From Roseomonas sp. (GTDB taxonomy: Bacteria; Pseudomonadota; Alphaproteobacteria; Acetobacterales; Acetobacteraceae), in contig JAPSLO010000004.1 of assembly GCA_031180725.1 (NCBI GenBank), positions 248,001 to 312,000 of the forward strand: 64,000 bases of DNA. Reading direction: 5' to 3'. Numbering within the stretch: the first letter of the stretch is position 1; each line of letters opens with the position of its first letter. Of the stretch, positions 26,316 to 34,910 are shown in pieces. The translations under genes and the position numbers were made by a program. Below the pieces are notes generated by a model that ran no database searches, was not told the DNA's origin, and worked only from the letters and a program-made list of their open reading frames with translations.

Positions 26316-27674
26316 ATGCACGAGACGACCCCGAAGCCCCTCCAGGCGCGCTCTCCCCTCGGCCCGCTGGGCGGCGAGGCGCGGGTGCCCGGTGACAAAT
26401 CCATCAGCCATCGCGCCCTGATGTTCGGGGCGCTGGCCGTCGGCACCACCGAGATCACCGGCCTGCTGGAAGGCGAGGACGTCCTGCGCACCGCCGCCGC
26501 CATGCGGGCGCTGGGGGCGCGGGTGGAGGATCTGGGCGGCGGCCATTGGCGGGTGGCCGGCCGGGGCATCGGCGGGCTGGTGGAGCCGGCCGATGTGCTG
26601 GACATGGGCAATTCCGGCACCGCGGCGCGGCTGCTCTGCGGGTTGCTGGCGGGGCATCCGCTCTTCGCCGTGATGACCGGCGATGCCTCGTTGCGCAAGC
26701 GCCCGATGAAGCGGGTGACGGAGCCGCTTTCGGCCACCGGCGCCCGTTTCACCGCGCGGGAAGGCGGGCGGCTGCCGCTGACGGTGGAAGGCGCGGCGGA
26801 TCCGCTGCCGCTTGATTACGTGGTGCCGGTGCCCTCGGCCCAGGTGAAGTCCGCCTGCCTGCTGGCCGGGCTCTGCGCCCGGGGCGTGACCCGGGTGGTG
26901 GAGAGGGAAGCGACCCGCGACCATACGGAGAACATGCTGCGCCATTTTGGCGCCATTGTACAAGTAGGCGCCGAGGGCCAGGGCCGGGTGATCGAGCTGA
27001 CCGGCCAGCCGGAGCTGCGCGCCGCCCCGGTGGTGGTGCCCGGCGACCCCTCCTCCGCTGCCTTTCCCGCGGTGGCGGCGCTGCTGGTGCCGGGCAGCGA
27101 GGTGATCCTGCGTGGCGTCGGCATGAATCCGCTGCGCGCCGGCCTGTTCGAGACGCTGCTGGAAATGGGCGCCGACATCGCTCGCGTCTCGGAACGGACT
27201 GAGGGCGGCGAGCCGGTGGCCGATCTCCGCATCCGCGCTTCCGCCCTGCGGGGCGTGGATGTGCCACCCGAACGAGCGCCGGCGATGATCGACGAGTACC
27301 CTATCCTGGCGGTGGCCGCCGCCACGGCGCGGGGCACCACGCGGATGCGCGGGCTGAAGGAGCTGCGCGTGAAGGAGAGCGACCGGCTGTCCGCCACCGC
27401 CGCGCTGCTGGCCGCCAATGGCGTGAAGGTGGAGATCGAGGGCGACGACATGATCGTCCATGGCGCCGGTGGCCCCGCTGCCGGCGGCGGCCAGGTGGTG
27501 ACCCATATGGACCACCGCATCGCGATGAGCGCGCTGGTGCTGGGCCTGGCGTCACGCGCGCCGGTCGCGGTGGACGACGCCGCCTTCATCGAGACCTCCT
27601 TCCCCGGCTTCGCCGCCCTGGTGAACGGCCTGGCCGGGAATGGCGGCCCGGAAGGGCCGATCGCCCCGGCATGA
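26316..27674 (+). CDS. aroA: 3-phosphoshikimate 1-carboxyvinyltransferase (EPSP synthase, class II-like)
   Basis: AroA joins shikimate-3-phosphate and phosphoenolpyruvate in the shikimate pathway. The 452-residue protein has [19 protein letters not shown] (Lys and Ser of the S3P site), [61 protein letters not shown] and LRVKESDRL. The overall match is to class II (CP4-like) enzymes. At the position of the glyphosate-resistance Ala100 of CP4 (GNAATG) it has Gly101 (GNSGTA), the residue of sensitive enzymes. The start at 26316 is preferred by alignment; a start at 26280 is possible. Its stop overlaps cmk by 4 bases. Confidence 0.95.
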   Translation: MHETTPKPLQARSPLGPLGGEARVPGDKSISHRALMFGALAVGTTEITGLLEGEDVLRTAAAMRALGARVEDLGGGHWRVAGRGIGGLVEPADVLDMGNSGTAARLLCGLLAGHPLFAVMTGDASLRKRPMKRVTEPLSATGARFTAREGGRLPLTVEGAADPLPLDYVVPVPSAQVKSACLLAGLCARGVTRVVEREATRDHTENMLRHFGAIVQVGAEGQGRVIELTGQPELRAAPVVVPGDPSSAAFPAVAALLVPGSEVILRGVGMNPLRAGLFETLLEMGADIARVSERTEGGEPVADLRIRASALRGVDVPPERAPAMIDEYPILAVAAATARGTTRMRGLKELRVKESDRLSATAALLAANGVKVEIEGDDMIVHGAGGPAAGGGQVVTHMDHRIAMSALVLGLASRAPVAVDDAAFIETSFPGFAALVNGLAGNGGPEGPIAPA

Positions 27675-28315
27675 GCGGAGGCCGGCCACGCGTCGTTGCC
27701 GTGGATGGCCCGGCCGCCGCCGGCAAAGGCACCCTGGCGCGGCGCCTGGCCGCGGAGCTGGGGCTGCCCTATCTGGACACCGGCCTGCTCTACCGCGCCG
27801 TGGGCCGCCGCGTGCTGGACCGCGGGGCCGATCCGCGCGATGCCGCGGCAGCGGTGGCGGAAGCCCGCACGCTGACGGCGGCCGATCTGTTGCGTGACGA
27901 TCTGCGGGGTCCACAGGCCGATATGGCGGCCTCGGCCGTTGCCGCCATTCCGGAGGTGCGCGCCGCGCTGCTGGACTGGCAGCGCGATTTCGGCCGCGCC
28001 CATGGTGCGGTGATGGATGGGCGCGACATCGGCACCGTGATCTTTCCGGATGCGCCCGCGAAGCTGTTCGTCACCGCCAGCCTGGAAGCCCGCGCCCGAC
28101 GGCGCTTCGCGGAGTTGCAGGCGCGCGGCGTGGCCGCGGATCTGGCGCAGGTGGAAAGCGAGATGCGCGCCCGCGATGCCCAGGATGCCGGCCGCAGCGC
28201 CGCGCCGATGAAGCCGGCCGAGGATGCGGTGCTGCTGGACACCACGGAACTTGGCATCGAGCAGGCCTTTGCTTTGGCCCTGACGCTGGTGCGGGAGAGG
28301 CTGGTCCAGGCCTGA
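27671..28315 (+). CDS. cmk: cytidylate kinase
   Basis: Cmk phosphorylates CMP and dCMP. The 214-residue protein has the P-loop [19 protein letters not shown], the substrate segment [17 protein letters not shown], the invariant [23 protein letters not shown] and the lid [11 protein letters not shown]...[19 protein letters not shown]. Its ATG overlaps the aroA stop (ATGA), giving the aroA-cmk-rpsA order common in Alphaproteobacteria. An imperfect stem (28318-28325 with 28344-28351) follows the gene. Confidence 0.95.
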   Translation: MSGGRPRVVAVDGPAAAGKGTLARRLAAELGLPYLDTGLLYRAVGRRVLDRGADPRDAAAAVAEARTLTAADLLRDDLRGPQADMAASAVAAIPEVRAALLDWQRDFGRAHGAVMDGRDIGTVIFPDAPAKLFVTASLEARARRRFAELQARGVAADLAQVESEMRARDAQDAGRSAAPMKPAEDAVLLDTTELGIEQAFALALTLVRERLVQA

Positions 28316-28696
28316 GGCCCTCCTCTGCCTCCCCCCGCACGCGGAGGAGGGAGCATGCGCCCCAACAGCCCCGCTTCCGGCACGATTTCGGCCGATTCGA
28401 CTTGACTCCTCCAAGCGCGGGGGCGTAACGCCCCCTTTGAACCGCGCGCCGCAGGGCGTCGCGGTGCCCCGGCTTTGGCGGCCAGGGGAACGGCACCGGG
28501 GGCAAGCCCTGGCGCACGTCGCCGCCAGCGCAGGGGCCGGGATCGGCGGCCCGTCACCCCCGCCTCCATCCACGGGCCTCGCGGATCCAAGGGGGATCAG
28601 CCAGGCCAGGTCGTGTCCGCGGCATCCGCCCGCGGGGGCGCACACCCCTTGGCCCGCCGCATGCGCCGGGCCACACACTAAGGAACCCAACACCGC
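28316..28696. other. 381-bp leader/promoter region before rpsA
   Basis: No gene is seen here. An 8-bp imperfect-loop stem (CCCTCCTC 28318-28325, GAGGAGGG 28344-28351) may end cmk transcription. A candidate sigma-70 -35 TTGACT is at 28402-28407 with only a weak -10 near 28425-28431. A 7-bp hairpin, GGGGGCG-TAA-CGCCCCC (28419-28435), overlaps that site. A long leader is plausible for a ribosomal protein gene under autogenous control. Confidence 0.4.
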
Positions 28697-30406
28697 ATGG
28701 CTTCCGCCACCACCCTCGCCCATCCGCAGGACGAGGATTTTGCCGCCCTCCTCGATGCCACGCTGGGCGACAACACCGGCTTCGCCGGCTCCGTCATCAC
28801 CGGCAAGGTCATCCGCGTGGATGACGACTTCGCCATCGTCGATGTCGGCCTGAAGAGCGAGGGCCGCGTCCCGCTCAAGGAATTCGCCCCGCAGGGCCAG
28901 AAGCCGGACGTGAAGCCCGGCGACGTGGTCGAGCTCTTCGTCGAGCGCTACGAGGACCGCGACGGCTCCATCGTGCTGAGCCGCGAGAAGGCGCGCCGCG
29001 AGGAAGCCTGGACCAACCTCGAGAAGTCCTTCACCGCGCAGCAGCGCGTGAACGGCGTGATCTTCGGCCGCGTCAAGGGCGGCTTCACCGTGGACCTGGG
29101 CGGCGCGGTCGCGTTCCTGCCCGGCAGCCAGGTGGACATCCGCCCGGTGCGCGACGTGACGCCGCTGATGGGCACGCCGCAGCCCTTCCAGATCCTCAAG
29201 ATGGACCGCGCCCGCGGCAACATCGTCGTCTCCCGCCGCGCTGTGCTGGAAGAGACCCGCGCCGAGCAGCGCGCCGAGCTCGTCCAGGGCCTGAAGGAAG
29301 GCATGGTGCTGGATGGCGTGGTGAAGAACATCACCGACTACGGCGCCTTCGTGGATCTGGGCGGCGTGGACGGCCTGCTGCATGTCACCGACATCGCCTG
29401 GCGCCGCATCAACCACCCGTCCGAGGCGCTGAGCATCGGCCAGCAGGTGAAGGTGCAGGTCATCCGCTTCAACCCGGAGACCCAGCGCATCAGCCTCGGC
29501 ATGAAGCAGCTGATGGCGGACCCGTGGGAGAACGTGGCGACCAAGTATCCGGTCGGCGCGAAGTTCTCCGGTCGCGTCACCAACATCACCGACTACGGCG
29601 CCTTCGTGGAGCTGGAGCCGGGGGTGGAAGGCCTCGTCCACGTCTCCGAGATGTCCTGGACGAAGAAGAACGTCCACCCCGGCAAGATCGTCTCCACCTC
29701 CCAGGAGGTCGAGGTCGTCATCCTGGACGTGGATGGCCCGAAGCGCCGCATCTCGCTCGGCCTCAAGCAGGCCCAGGGCAACCCCTGGGATGTCTTCGCC
29801 GAGCAGAACCCGCCCGGCACCGTCATCGAGGGCGAGATCCGCAACATTACCGAGTTCGGCCTCTTCATCGGCCTCGGCCCCGACCTGGACGGCATGGTGC
29901 ACATGTCCGACCTGTCCTGGGACGAGCCGGGCGAGCAGGCGATGGCACACTTCAAGAAGGGCGACATCGTCAAGGCCAAGGTGCTGGACGTGGATGTCGA
30001 GAAGGAGCGCATCTCCCTCGGCATCAAGCAGCTCCAGGCCGACCCGGCCGCCGAGGTACTGGACCGCATCCGCAAGGGCGACGTGGTGACCTGCGTCGTC
30101 ACGAAGATCGAGGCCAATGGCATCGAGGTGAAGGTGGACGACGTGCTGACGGGCTTCATCCGTCGCGCCGAGCTCGCCCGTGACCGCCAGGACCAGCGCC
30201 CCGACCGCTTCGCCGTGGGCGAGAAGGTCGATGCGAAGGTCACCGCCGTGGACCGCGCCGGCCGCCGCCTGGCCCTGACCATCAAGGGCAAGGAAGTGGA
30301 GGAGGAGCGCCAGGCGATGCAGGAGTATGGCTCCTCCGACTCCGGCGCCTCGCTGGGCGACATCCTGGGCGCGGCGATCCGCCGCCGTCAGGCCGGCGAG
30401 GAGTAA
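28697..30406 (+). CDS. rpsA: 30S ribosomal protein S1
   Basis: S1 (569 residues) recruits mRNA to the 30S subunit. Six S1/OB-fold repeats are visible, at about residues 35-100, 118-182, 204-272, 290-358, 377-446 and 460-530. The third to fifth carry the classic ITDYGAFVDLGG..GLLHVTDIAW, NITDYGAFVELEPGVEGLVHVSEMSW and NITEFGLFIGLGPDLDGMVHMSDLSW patterns. The short acidic/basic C-terminus is usual in Alphaproteobacteria. AAGGAACCC precedes the ATG. It belongs to the cmk-rpsA-ihfB neighbourhood conserved across Proteobacteria. Confidence 0.97.
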   Translation: MASATTLAHPQDEDFAALLDATLGDNTGFAGSVITGKVIRVDDDFAIVDVGLKSEGRVPLKEFAPQGQKPDVKPGDVVELFVERYEDRDGSIVLSREKARREEAWTNLEKSFTAQQRVNGVIFGRVKGGFTVDLGGAVAFLPGSQVDIRPVRDVTPLMGTPQPFQILKMDRARGNIVVSRRAVLEETRAEQRAELVQGLKEGMVLDGVVKNITDYGAFVDLGGVDGLLHVTDIAWRRINHPSEALSIGQQVKVQVIRFNPETQRISLGMKQLMADPWENVATKYPVGAKFSGRVTNITDYGAFVELEPGVEGLVHVSEMSWTKKNVHPGKIVSTSQEVEVVILDVDGPKRRISLGLKQAQGNPWDVFAEQNPPGTVIEGEIRNITEFGLFIGLGPDLDGMVHMSDLSWDEPGEQAMAHFKKGDIVKAKVLDVDVEKERISLGIKQLQADPAAEVLDRIRKGDVVTCVVTKIEANGIEVKVDDVLTGFIRRAELARDRQDQRPDRFAVGEKVDAKVTAVDRAGRRLALTIKGKEVEEERQAMQEYGSSDSGASLGDILGAAIRRRQAGEE

Positions 30407-30411
30407 TCGGC

Positions 30412-30981
30412 TTGGTCCCGTTCGATCCGGCGCTCGTCGCCTGGATCGAACGGGACCACTGCCTGCATCACCCTGAAGAGGCGGCCGATCTCGCCTTCGT
30501 CTTCGGTAACCGCGTTGCGGCCGGGGCGATGGCGAGGGCGGCCGCCTCTCTATTTTTCCGCGGCCTCGTTCCGCGCATCCTGGTCAGCGGTGGCGCCACC
30601 CCAGGCGGTGCGGGCACGGAGGCCGAGGAGATCGCCGGCCGGCTTGCGGCGCTCGGCGTGCCGTCCTCCGCGCTGCTGCTGGAGCACGCCGCGATCCATA
30701 CCGGCGAGAACGTCACCCTTTCCCTCCCCATCCTGGAGCGCGCCGGGCTGCTCGGCGCGCGGCGAGTGGTCTGCATCGGCCTGTTCTGCACGGGACGGCG
30801 CTACGCGATGACGTTGCATCGTCACTGGCCGATGCCCGAGAAGCGTTGCCTTTCCGTGGAGTACGGCCCGGTGCGCCGGGGCACGTGGCACCTCCACCCC
30901 GCCGCACGCGAGCGCGTGCTGGGCGAGGTGGCGAAGGTTCCCCGCTACCTTGCCGCAGGCTTCATCGCGGAGTGGCCCTGA
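30412..30981 (+). CDS. YdcF/DUF218 family protein
   Basis: This 189-residue protein has the DUF218 pattern: ADLAFVFGNRVA (strand and Gly-rich turn), RILVSGGATPGG, TEAEEIAGRLAALGVP, LLLEHAAIHTGENVTLSLPIL and RRVVCIGLFCTGRRYAMTL. DUF218 proteins are implicated in envelope/vancomycin sensitivity (SanA) or ElyC-type undecaprenyl roles, with unknown chemistry. It starts at a TTG 6 bp after the rpsA stop, using the GAGGAG at the rpsA end. The motif VFGNR lies before the first ATG (30529), so the TTG is favoured. The TTG is inside a 16-bp perfect hairpin. Confidence 0.75.
   Translation: MVPFDPALVAWIERDHCLHHPEEAADLAFVFGNRVAAGAMARAAASLFFRGLVPRILVSGGATPGGAGTEAEEIAGRLAALGVPSSALLLEHAAIHTGENVTLSLPILERAGLLGARRVVCIGLFCTGRRYAMTLHRHWPMPEKRCLSVEYGPVRRGTWHLHPAARERVLGEVAKVPRYLAAGFIAEWP
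30413..30458. repeat. 16-bp perfect inverted repeat over the ydcF-like start
   Basis: The arm at 30413-30428 (TGGTCCCGTTCGATCC) is exactly complementary to 30443-30458, with a 14-nt loop. The TTG start codon at 30412-30414 lies at the base of the stem and the ribosome-binding site is just outside. In RNA the stem would hide the start, so it may lower or regulate translation, or act as a pause or terminator after rpsA. No T-tract follows. Confidence 0.6.
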
Positions 30982-31057
30982 GGGGAAGACCGGCTCACCG
31001 TCGCGTCAGAGCCGCGGCAGTTGGACGCGGGCGCGACAGAGGTTCATATCCCAGGCC

Positions 31058-31972
31058 ATGTCACTGGATGCCGATCTCCTGCTGGACCGCCGCCGCCTGA
31101 AGCGCCGGCTCTCCATCTGGCGCGCCCTGGCCGTGATCGCCGGCGCGGCCCTGCTGCTGGCCCTCTTCTCGTGGCGGGACGACCCCGCCGGCCTGTTCCC
31201 CGGCGGTGCGCATGTGGCGCGGCTGGAGGTGGAAGGCTTCATCTCCGATGACCCCAAGGTGACGGAAGCGCTGGACCGCGCCCGCCGCGACGACCGTGTG
31301 CGCGCGGTGATCGTCGCGGTGGACAGCCCCGGCGGCAGCGTGGCGGGCGGAGAGGGTCTGTACGCCGCGCTCAGCCGGCTGGCGGCCGAGAAGCCGGTGG
31401 TGACGGTGATGGGCGGCACCGCCGCCTCCGCCGGCTACATGACCAGCCTGCCCGCCGCCCGCATCTTCGCGCGCGAGGCCACCGTCACCGGCTCGATCGG
31501 CGTCATCCTGCAGACGGTGGACGCCTCCACCCTGCTGGAACGGCTGGGCGTGCGCGGGGAGGCCCTGGTCTCCGGCCGTTTCAAGGACCAGCCCAACCCC
31601 TTCCGCCCCCTCAGCGAGGAAGGGCGGGAGCAGTTGATGCGCGTGGTGCGCGACCTGCACGACCAGTTCGTGGCCAAGGTCGCCGCCGCCCGCAAGCTGC
31701 CGGAGGCACGGGTGCGCGAACTGGCCGATGGCCGCATCTTCACCGGGCGGGAGGCCCTTGCCCTCGGCCTGGTGGACGCCATCGGCGGAGAGGCGGAGGC
31801 CCGCGACTGGCTGGCGGAGGCGCGGCAGGTGCCGGCCACGCTGCCGGTGCGCGAGATCGAGACGCGGGACTGGACGGAGCGCACCTTCGGCGCCGCGCTC
31901 TCCGCGGCACTGCGCGCAACGGTTGAGGAATGGCTTCTCGTTGACCGCGTGCGCGCGCTTTGGCAGCCTTGA
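31058..31972 (+). CDS. sppA: signal peptide peptidase SppA (S49)
   Basis: This 304-residue short-form (67K-half, SppA36-type) protease has one N-terminal membrane anchor (about 22-42). The S49 domain follows with VDSPGGSVAGGEGLYAAL, the nucleophile Ser in MGGTAASAGYM and the general-base Lys in SGRFKDQPNPF. TGREALALGLVDAIGG is the family-typical C-terminal motif. It cleaves remnant signal peptides in the membrane. The ATG at 31058 gives a short cytoplasmic lead before the anchor; earlier in-frame starts run into the preceding gene. ihfB follows 33 bp later, the usual alphaproteobacterial order. Confidence 0.93.
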   Translation: MSLDADLLLDRRRLKRRLSIWRALAVIAGAALLLALFSWRDDPAGLFPGGAHVARLEVEGFISDDPKVTEALDRARRDDRVRAVIVAVDSPGGSVAGGEGLYAALSRLAAEKPVVTVMGGTAASAGYMTSLPAARIFAREATVTGSIGVILQTVDASTLLERLGVRGEALVSGRFKDQPNPFRPLSEEGREQLMRVVRDLHDQFVAKVAAARKLPEARVRELADGRIFTGREALALGLVDAIGGEAEARDWLAEARQVPATLPVREIETRDWTERTFGAALSAALRATVEEWLLVDRVRALWQP

Positions 31973-32005
31973 GCCAGCCAGGAGAGAGGGGCCGGACGGG
32001 ACGCC

Positions 32006-32335
32006 ATGACGCGATCTGAGCTGATCGCCCAGCTTGCGGCGTCCAACCCGCATCTGAGGCAGCCCGATGTCGAGCTGATTGTCTCCACCATCTTCGACGA
32101 GATCACCGAGGCCCTGGCCCGCGGCGACCGGGTGGAGCTGCGCGGCTTCGGCGCCTTCTCCACCAAGCGGCGCGATCCGCGCACCGGGCGCAATCCGCGC
32201 ACCGGCACGGCGGTGGAGGTCTCTGCCAAGGCGGTGCCTTATTTCAAGCCGGGCAAGGAGCTGCGTGAACGCGTGAATGGCGGGCCTTTGCAGGCCCCGC
32301 AACGCAAGTCGCGCACACCCTCGGCTGTCGGCTGA
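32006..32335 (+). CDS. ihfB: integration host factor beta subunit
   Basis: IhfB (109 residues) forms with IhfA the DNA-bending heterodimer. It begins [12 protein letters not shown] and has the helical dimerisation part ([32 protein letters not shown]). The beta-arm reads [14 protein letters not shown], with the intercalating Pro, followed by [15 protein letters not shown]. The C-terminus is about 12 residues longer than in E. coli. Position after sppA and rpsA is conserved in Proteobacteria. Confidence 0.95.
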   Translation: MTRSELIAQLAASNPHLRQPDVELIVSTIFDEITEALARGDRVELRGFGAFSTKRRDPRTGRNPRTGTAVEVSAKAVPYFKPGKELRERVNGGPLQAPQRKSRTPSAVG

Positions 32336-32621
32336 GGCCCCGCGGCCGTGCGGGTCGCGGGAAATTCCGCGATGCCGCCGTGTTGTGGCGGGCGGGGGAC
32401 CGGCAGGGCTTCGCTGCGCGGCCGGTCCTCTCCGCGGCCTTCGGCCCAGAGCAGCGCCGATCGACTGAGTCCGGCCGATCGGACCTGCGCAGGGCTGCAA
32501 AGCCATGCTGCGCCGCAACGTCGCGGGCCTGCAACAAATTGCTATCGGCACCCGGCTGGCGCGCTGCTATCAGGCCGCCTATCCCTAGTTGGGGTGCCGC
32601 CACCTGAAGGGGGTCGCCATC

Positions 32622-32978
32622 ATGCGCTGGGTCATCTTCCTGCCACTTCTGATTGTGCTGGCGATCTTCGCCCTGTCGAATCCGCAGGAGGTCGAGCTGC
32701 GCCTCTGGCCCTTCGACCTGGCCTGGGTCGCCCCGCTCGGGGTCGCGGTTCTGGTGTTCGGCGCCTTCGCCTTCCTGCTGGGCGCGGCCATTGTCTGGGC
32801 CACCACCCTGCCCATGCGGCGCCGCGCCGTGCGCATCGAACAGGCCGCGAAGCTGCTGGAAGGCGAACTCGCCGCCTATCGCGCGCGCGAGGAAGAAGCC
32901 CGCCGGCAGGCGGATATGGGCCGCGTCCCGGAAGCGCAGGTGCTGCCGCACCCCGCCCTCACCGGCACCAGGGGCTGA
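32622..32978 (+). CDS. lapA: LapA/DUF1049 family membrane protein
   Basis: This 118-residue protein has two membrane helices (about 3-18 and 33-60). The connecting segment carries the family motif [13 protein letters not shown], and a charged, coiled-coil cytoplasmic tail follows ([22 protein letters not shown]). LapA/LapB proteins couple lipopolysaccharide synthesis to transport. The ATG at 32622 has AAGGGGG 8 bases upstream. A 286-bp gap without genes separates it from ihfB, and pyrF begins 7 bp downstream. Confidence 0.85.
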   Translation: MRWVIFLPLLIVLAIFALSNPQEVELRLWPFDLAWVAPLGVAVLVFGAFAFLLGAAIVWATTLPMRRRAVRIEQAAKLLEGELAAYRAREEEARRQADMGRVPEAQVLPHPALTGTRG

Positions 32979-32985
32979 GGCACAG

Positions 32986-33714
32986 ATGACCAGACCCTGC
33001 GGCCTTTGCGTTGCGCTGGACACTGCCGACCCCGGCACGGCCGAGGGCTGGGCCGGCCAGGTGGCGCCCCATGCCGCGCTGCTGAAGGTCGGGCTGGAAC
33101 TCTTCTCGGCCGACGGCGCCGCGGCGGTGCGCAGCATCGCGCGGCACCGCCCGGTTTTCCTGGACCTGAAGCTGCACGACATCCCGAACACGGTGGCCGG
33201 CGCCGTCCGCACGCTGACGCCGCTGCGCCCCGCCTGGCTCACCATCCACGCCGCCGGCGGCCCCGCCATGATCGCCGCCGCGCGGGAAGCAGCGGAAAAG
33301 GCCGGCGGCGCGGACCGCATCCGCCTCCTGGCCGTCACCGTGCTCACCAGCATCGATGCCGCCATCCTGGCCGAGACCGGCGTCTCCGGCGGCCCGATGC
33401 AGCAGGTGCTGCGCCTGGCGCGGCTGGCGGTGGCAGCCGGTGCGGATGGACTGGTCTGCTCGCCGCGGGAGGTCGCGCCGCTGCGCGATGCGCTCGGCGA
33501 GGGCCCGGCCCTGGTGGTGCCTGGCGTGCGTCCCGCCGGCAGCGCGGCCGACGACCAGGCCCGCACCGCCACGCCTGAGGAAATGGCCGCCGCCGGCGCC
33601 GATTTCGTCGTGGTCGGCAGGCCGATCACCCGCGCCGCCGATCCCGCCGCGGCCGCCGCCGCCATCGCCGCGGCCCTGCGGCCCAGGACGCTCGCCCCCG
33701 GCGTGACCACGTGA
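32986..33714 (+). CDS. pyrF: orotidine 5'-phosphate decarboxylase
   Basis: PyrF makes UMP from OMP. The 242-residue barrel has CVALDTAD (first strand), [30 protein letters not shown] (the Asp-Lys-Asp catalytic set), [42 protein letters not shown] and [15 protein letters not shown] (phosphate grip). The ATG is 7 bp after lapA with GAGG upstream. Its stop overlaps the first possible start of trpF. Confidence 0.95.
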   Translation: MTRPCGLCVALDTADPGTAEGWAGQVAPHAALLKVGLELFSADGAAAVRSIARHRPVFLDLKLHDIPNTVAGAVRTLTPLRPAWLTIHAAGGPAMIAAAREAAEKAGGADRIRLLAVTVLTSIDAAILAETGVSGGPMQQVLRLARLAVAAGADGLVCSPREVAPLRDALGEGPALVVPGVRPAGSAADDQARTATPEEMAAAGADFVVVGRPITRAADPAAAAAAIAAALRPRTLAPGVTT

Positions 33715-33716
33715 CG

Positions 33717-34346
33717 ATGGCCGAGGTGAAGATCTGCGGCATCAGCGATGCCGCGGCCATGGAAGCGGTCGTCTCCTCCGGCGCGGAGATGGCGGGCTTC
33801 GTCTTCTTCCCGCCCTCCCCGCGTGCGGTGACGCCTGCACAGGCCGCGGCGCTCGCCCGCCCCGGGCCGGCCAAGGTGGGGCTTTTCGTCAATCCGGACG
33901 ACGCCACCATCGCGGATGTGCTCGCCGCGCTGCCGCTCGACATCATCCAGCTCCATGGCGAGGAGACGCCCGCGCGCTGCGCGGAGGTCCGCGCGCGCTT
34001 CGGCCGGCCGGTGATGAAGGCGCTCGGAATCGCCACGCGCGCGGATCTCGACCGGCTCCAGGACTACGTCCCGGTGGTGGACCGTTTCCTTTTGGATGCG
34101 AAGGCGCCGCCCGGGGCCCCGCTGCCCGGCGGCAATGCCATGCCCTTCGACTGGTCGCTGCTGGCCAGCACCCGCATTCCCCGGCCCTGGCTGCTGGCCG
34201 GCGGCCTGACGCCCGAGAATGTGGCGCAGGCCATCCGTATCGCCGGCGCGCCGGGGGTGGATGTCTCTTCGGGCGTCGAACGCGCCCGCGGCGTGAAGGA
34301 CCAGTCCCGCATCGCCGCCTTTGTCCGGGGCGCCCATTTGGCATGA
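33717..34346 (+). CDS. trpF: phosphoribosylanthranilate isomerase
   Basis: TrpF catalyses the Amadori rearrangement in tryptophan synthesis. The 209-residue barrel shows VKICGISDAAAME (catalytic Cys), FVFFPPSPRAV, VGLFVN, IIQLHGEETP, FLLDAK (general-acid Asp), LLAGGLTPENV and GVDVSSGVERARGVKD. Start may be ATG 33717 or the GTG at 33711 that overlaps the pyrF stop. Its own stop overlaps the following GNAT gene by 4 bases. Confidence 0.95.
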   Translation: MAEVKICGISDAAAMEAVVSSGAEMAGFVFFPPSPRAVTPAQAAALARPGPAKVGLFVNPDDATIADVLAALPLDIIQLHGEETPARCAEVRARFGRPVMKALGIATRADLDRLQDYVPVVDRFLLDAKAPPGAPLPGGNAMPFDWSLLASTRIPRPWLLAGGLTPENVAQAIRIAGAPGVDVSSGVERARGVKDQSRIAAFVRGAHLA

Positions 34347-34861
34347 TCCGCCCCGCCTGCCCCGATGATGCCGACGGGATCGGTGCCATGCATGCCACCG
34401 CCTGGGCCGAGACCTATCCCGGTCTGGTCCCGGAAGGATTGCTGGCGGAGATGACGGACATCCCCCGCCGTCGCAGCGTCTGGGCCCGCTACCTGTCAAC
34501 GCCGCGCCTGCCCGGCGGCACCTTCCTGGCCGAGCTGGACGGGGAGGTGGCGGGCTTCATCACCGTCTGTCCCGCGCAATCGCCGAAACTCGGCACGACC
34601 GGCGAGGTGAAGGAACTCTACCTGCTGCGCCGCGCGCAGCGCCGGCGCATCGGCACCATGCTGCTCTCGGCCGGCCTCGCCACGCTGCGCGAACACGGCA
34701 TGTCCAGCGCCGGCGCATGGGTGGCGTGCGGCAACAAGGCGGCGGAACTCTTCTACGAAGCCACGGGCGCCCGCCCGGGCCCGATACGGATCGAGTCCTT
34801 CGAAGGCTTCCCCGTGCAGCAGATCGGCTGGATCTGGGACGACCTGAGCGGCTGGCCGTAG
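34343..34861 (+). CDS. GNAT family N-acetyltransferase
   Basis: This 172-residue acetyltransferase has the GNAT order: N-terminal strand/helix [25 protein letters not shown], then [15 protein letters not shown], the strand [18 protein letters not shown] (Q/RxxGxG/A acetyl-CoA site) and [22 protein letters not shown]. Substrate is unknown. It begins inside the trpF stop (ATGA) and is followed by trpB, so it is translated as part of the tryptophan operon, an odd place for an acetyltransferase. Confidence 0.87.
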   Translation: MIRPACPDDADGIGAMHATAWAETYPGLVPEGLLAEMTDIPRRRSVWARYLSTPRLPGGTFLAELDGEVAGFITVCPAQSPKLGTTGEVKELYLLRRAQRRRIGTMLLSAGLATLREHGMSSAGAWVACGNKAAELFYEATGARPGPIRIESFEGFPVQQIGWIWDDLSGWP

Positions 34862-34910
34862 CCCGCCATCCGGGTCTATGGAGGGCGCGAGGAACAGGAT
34901 CGCGCCAGTG

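Noticed and set aside
28402-28431. Confident sigma-70 promoter for rpsA
   Set aside because: The TTGACT is good but the -10 is poor; I list the region only as a possible leader.
26816-29950. 1044-codon minus-strand frame across aroA, cmk and rpsA
   Set aside because: It lies opposite three well-supported genes; its translation has no family features and its length is due to the rarity of stops in GC-rich DNA.
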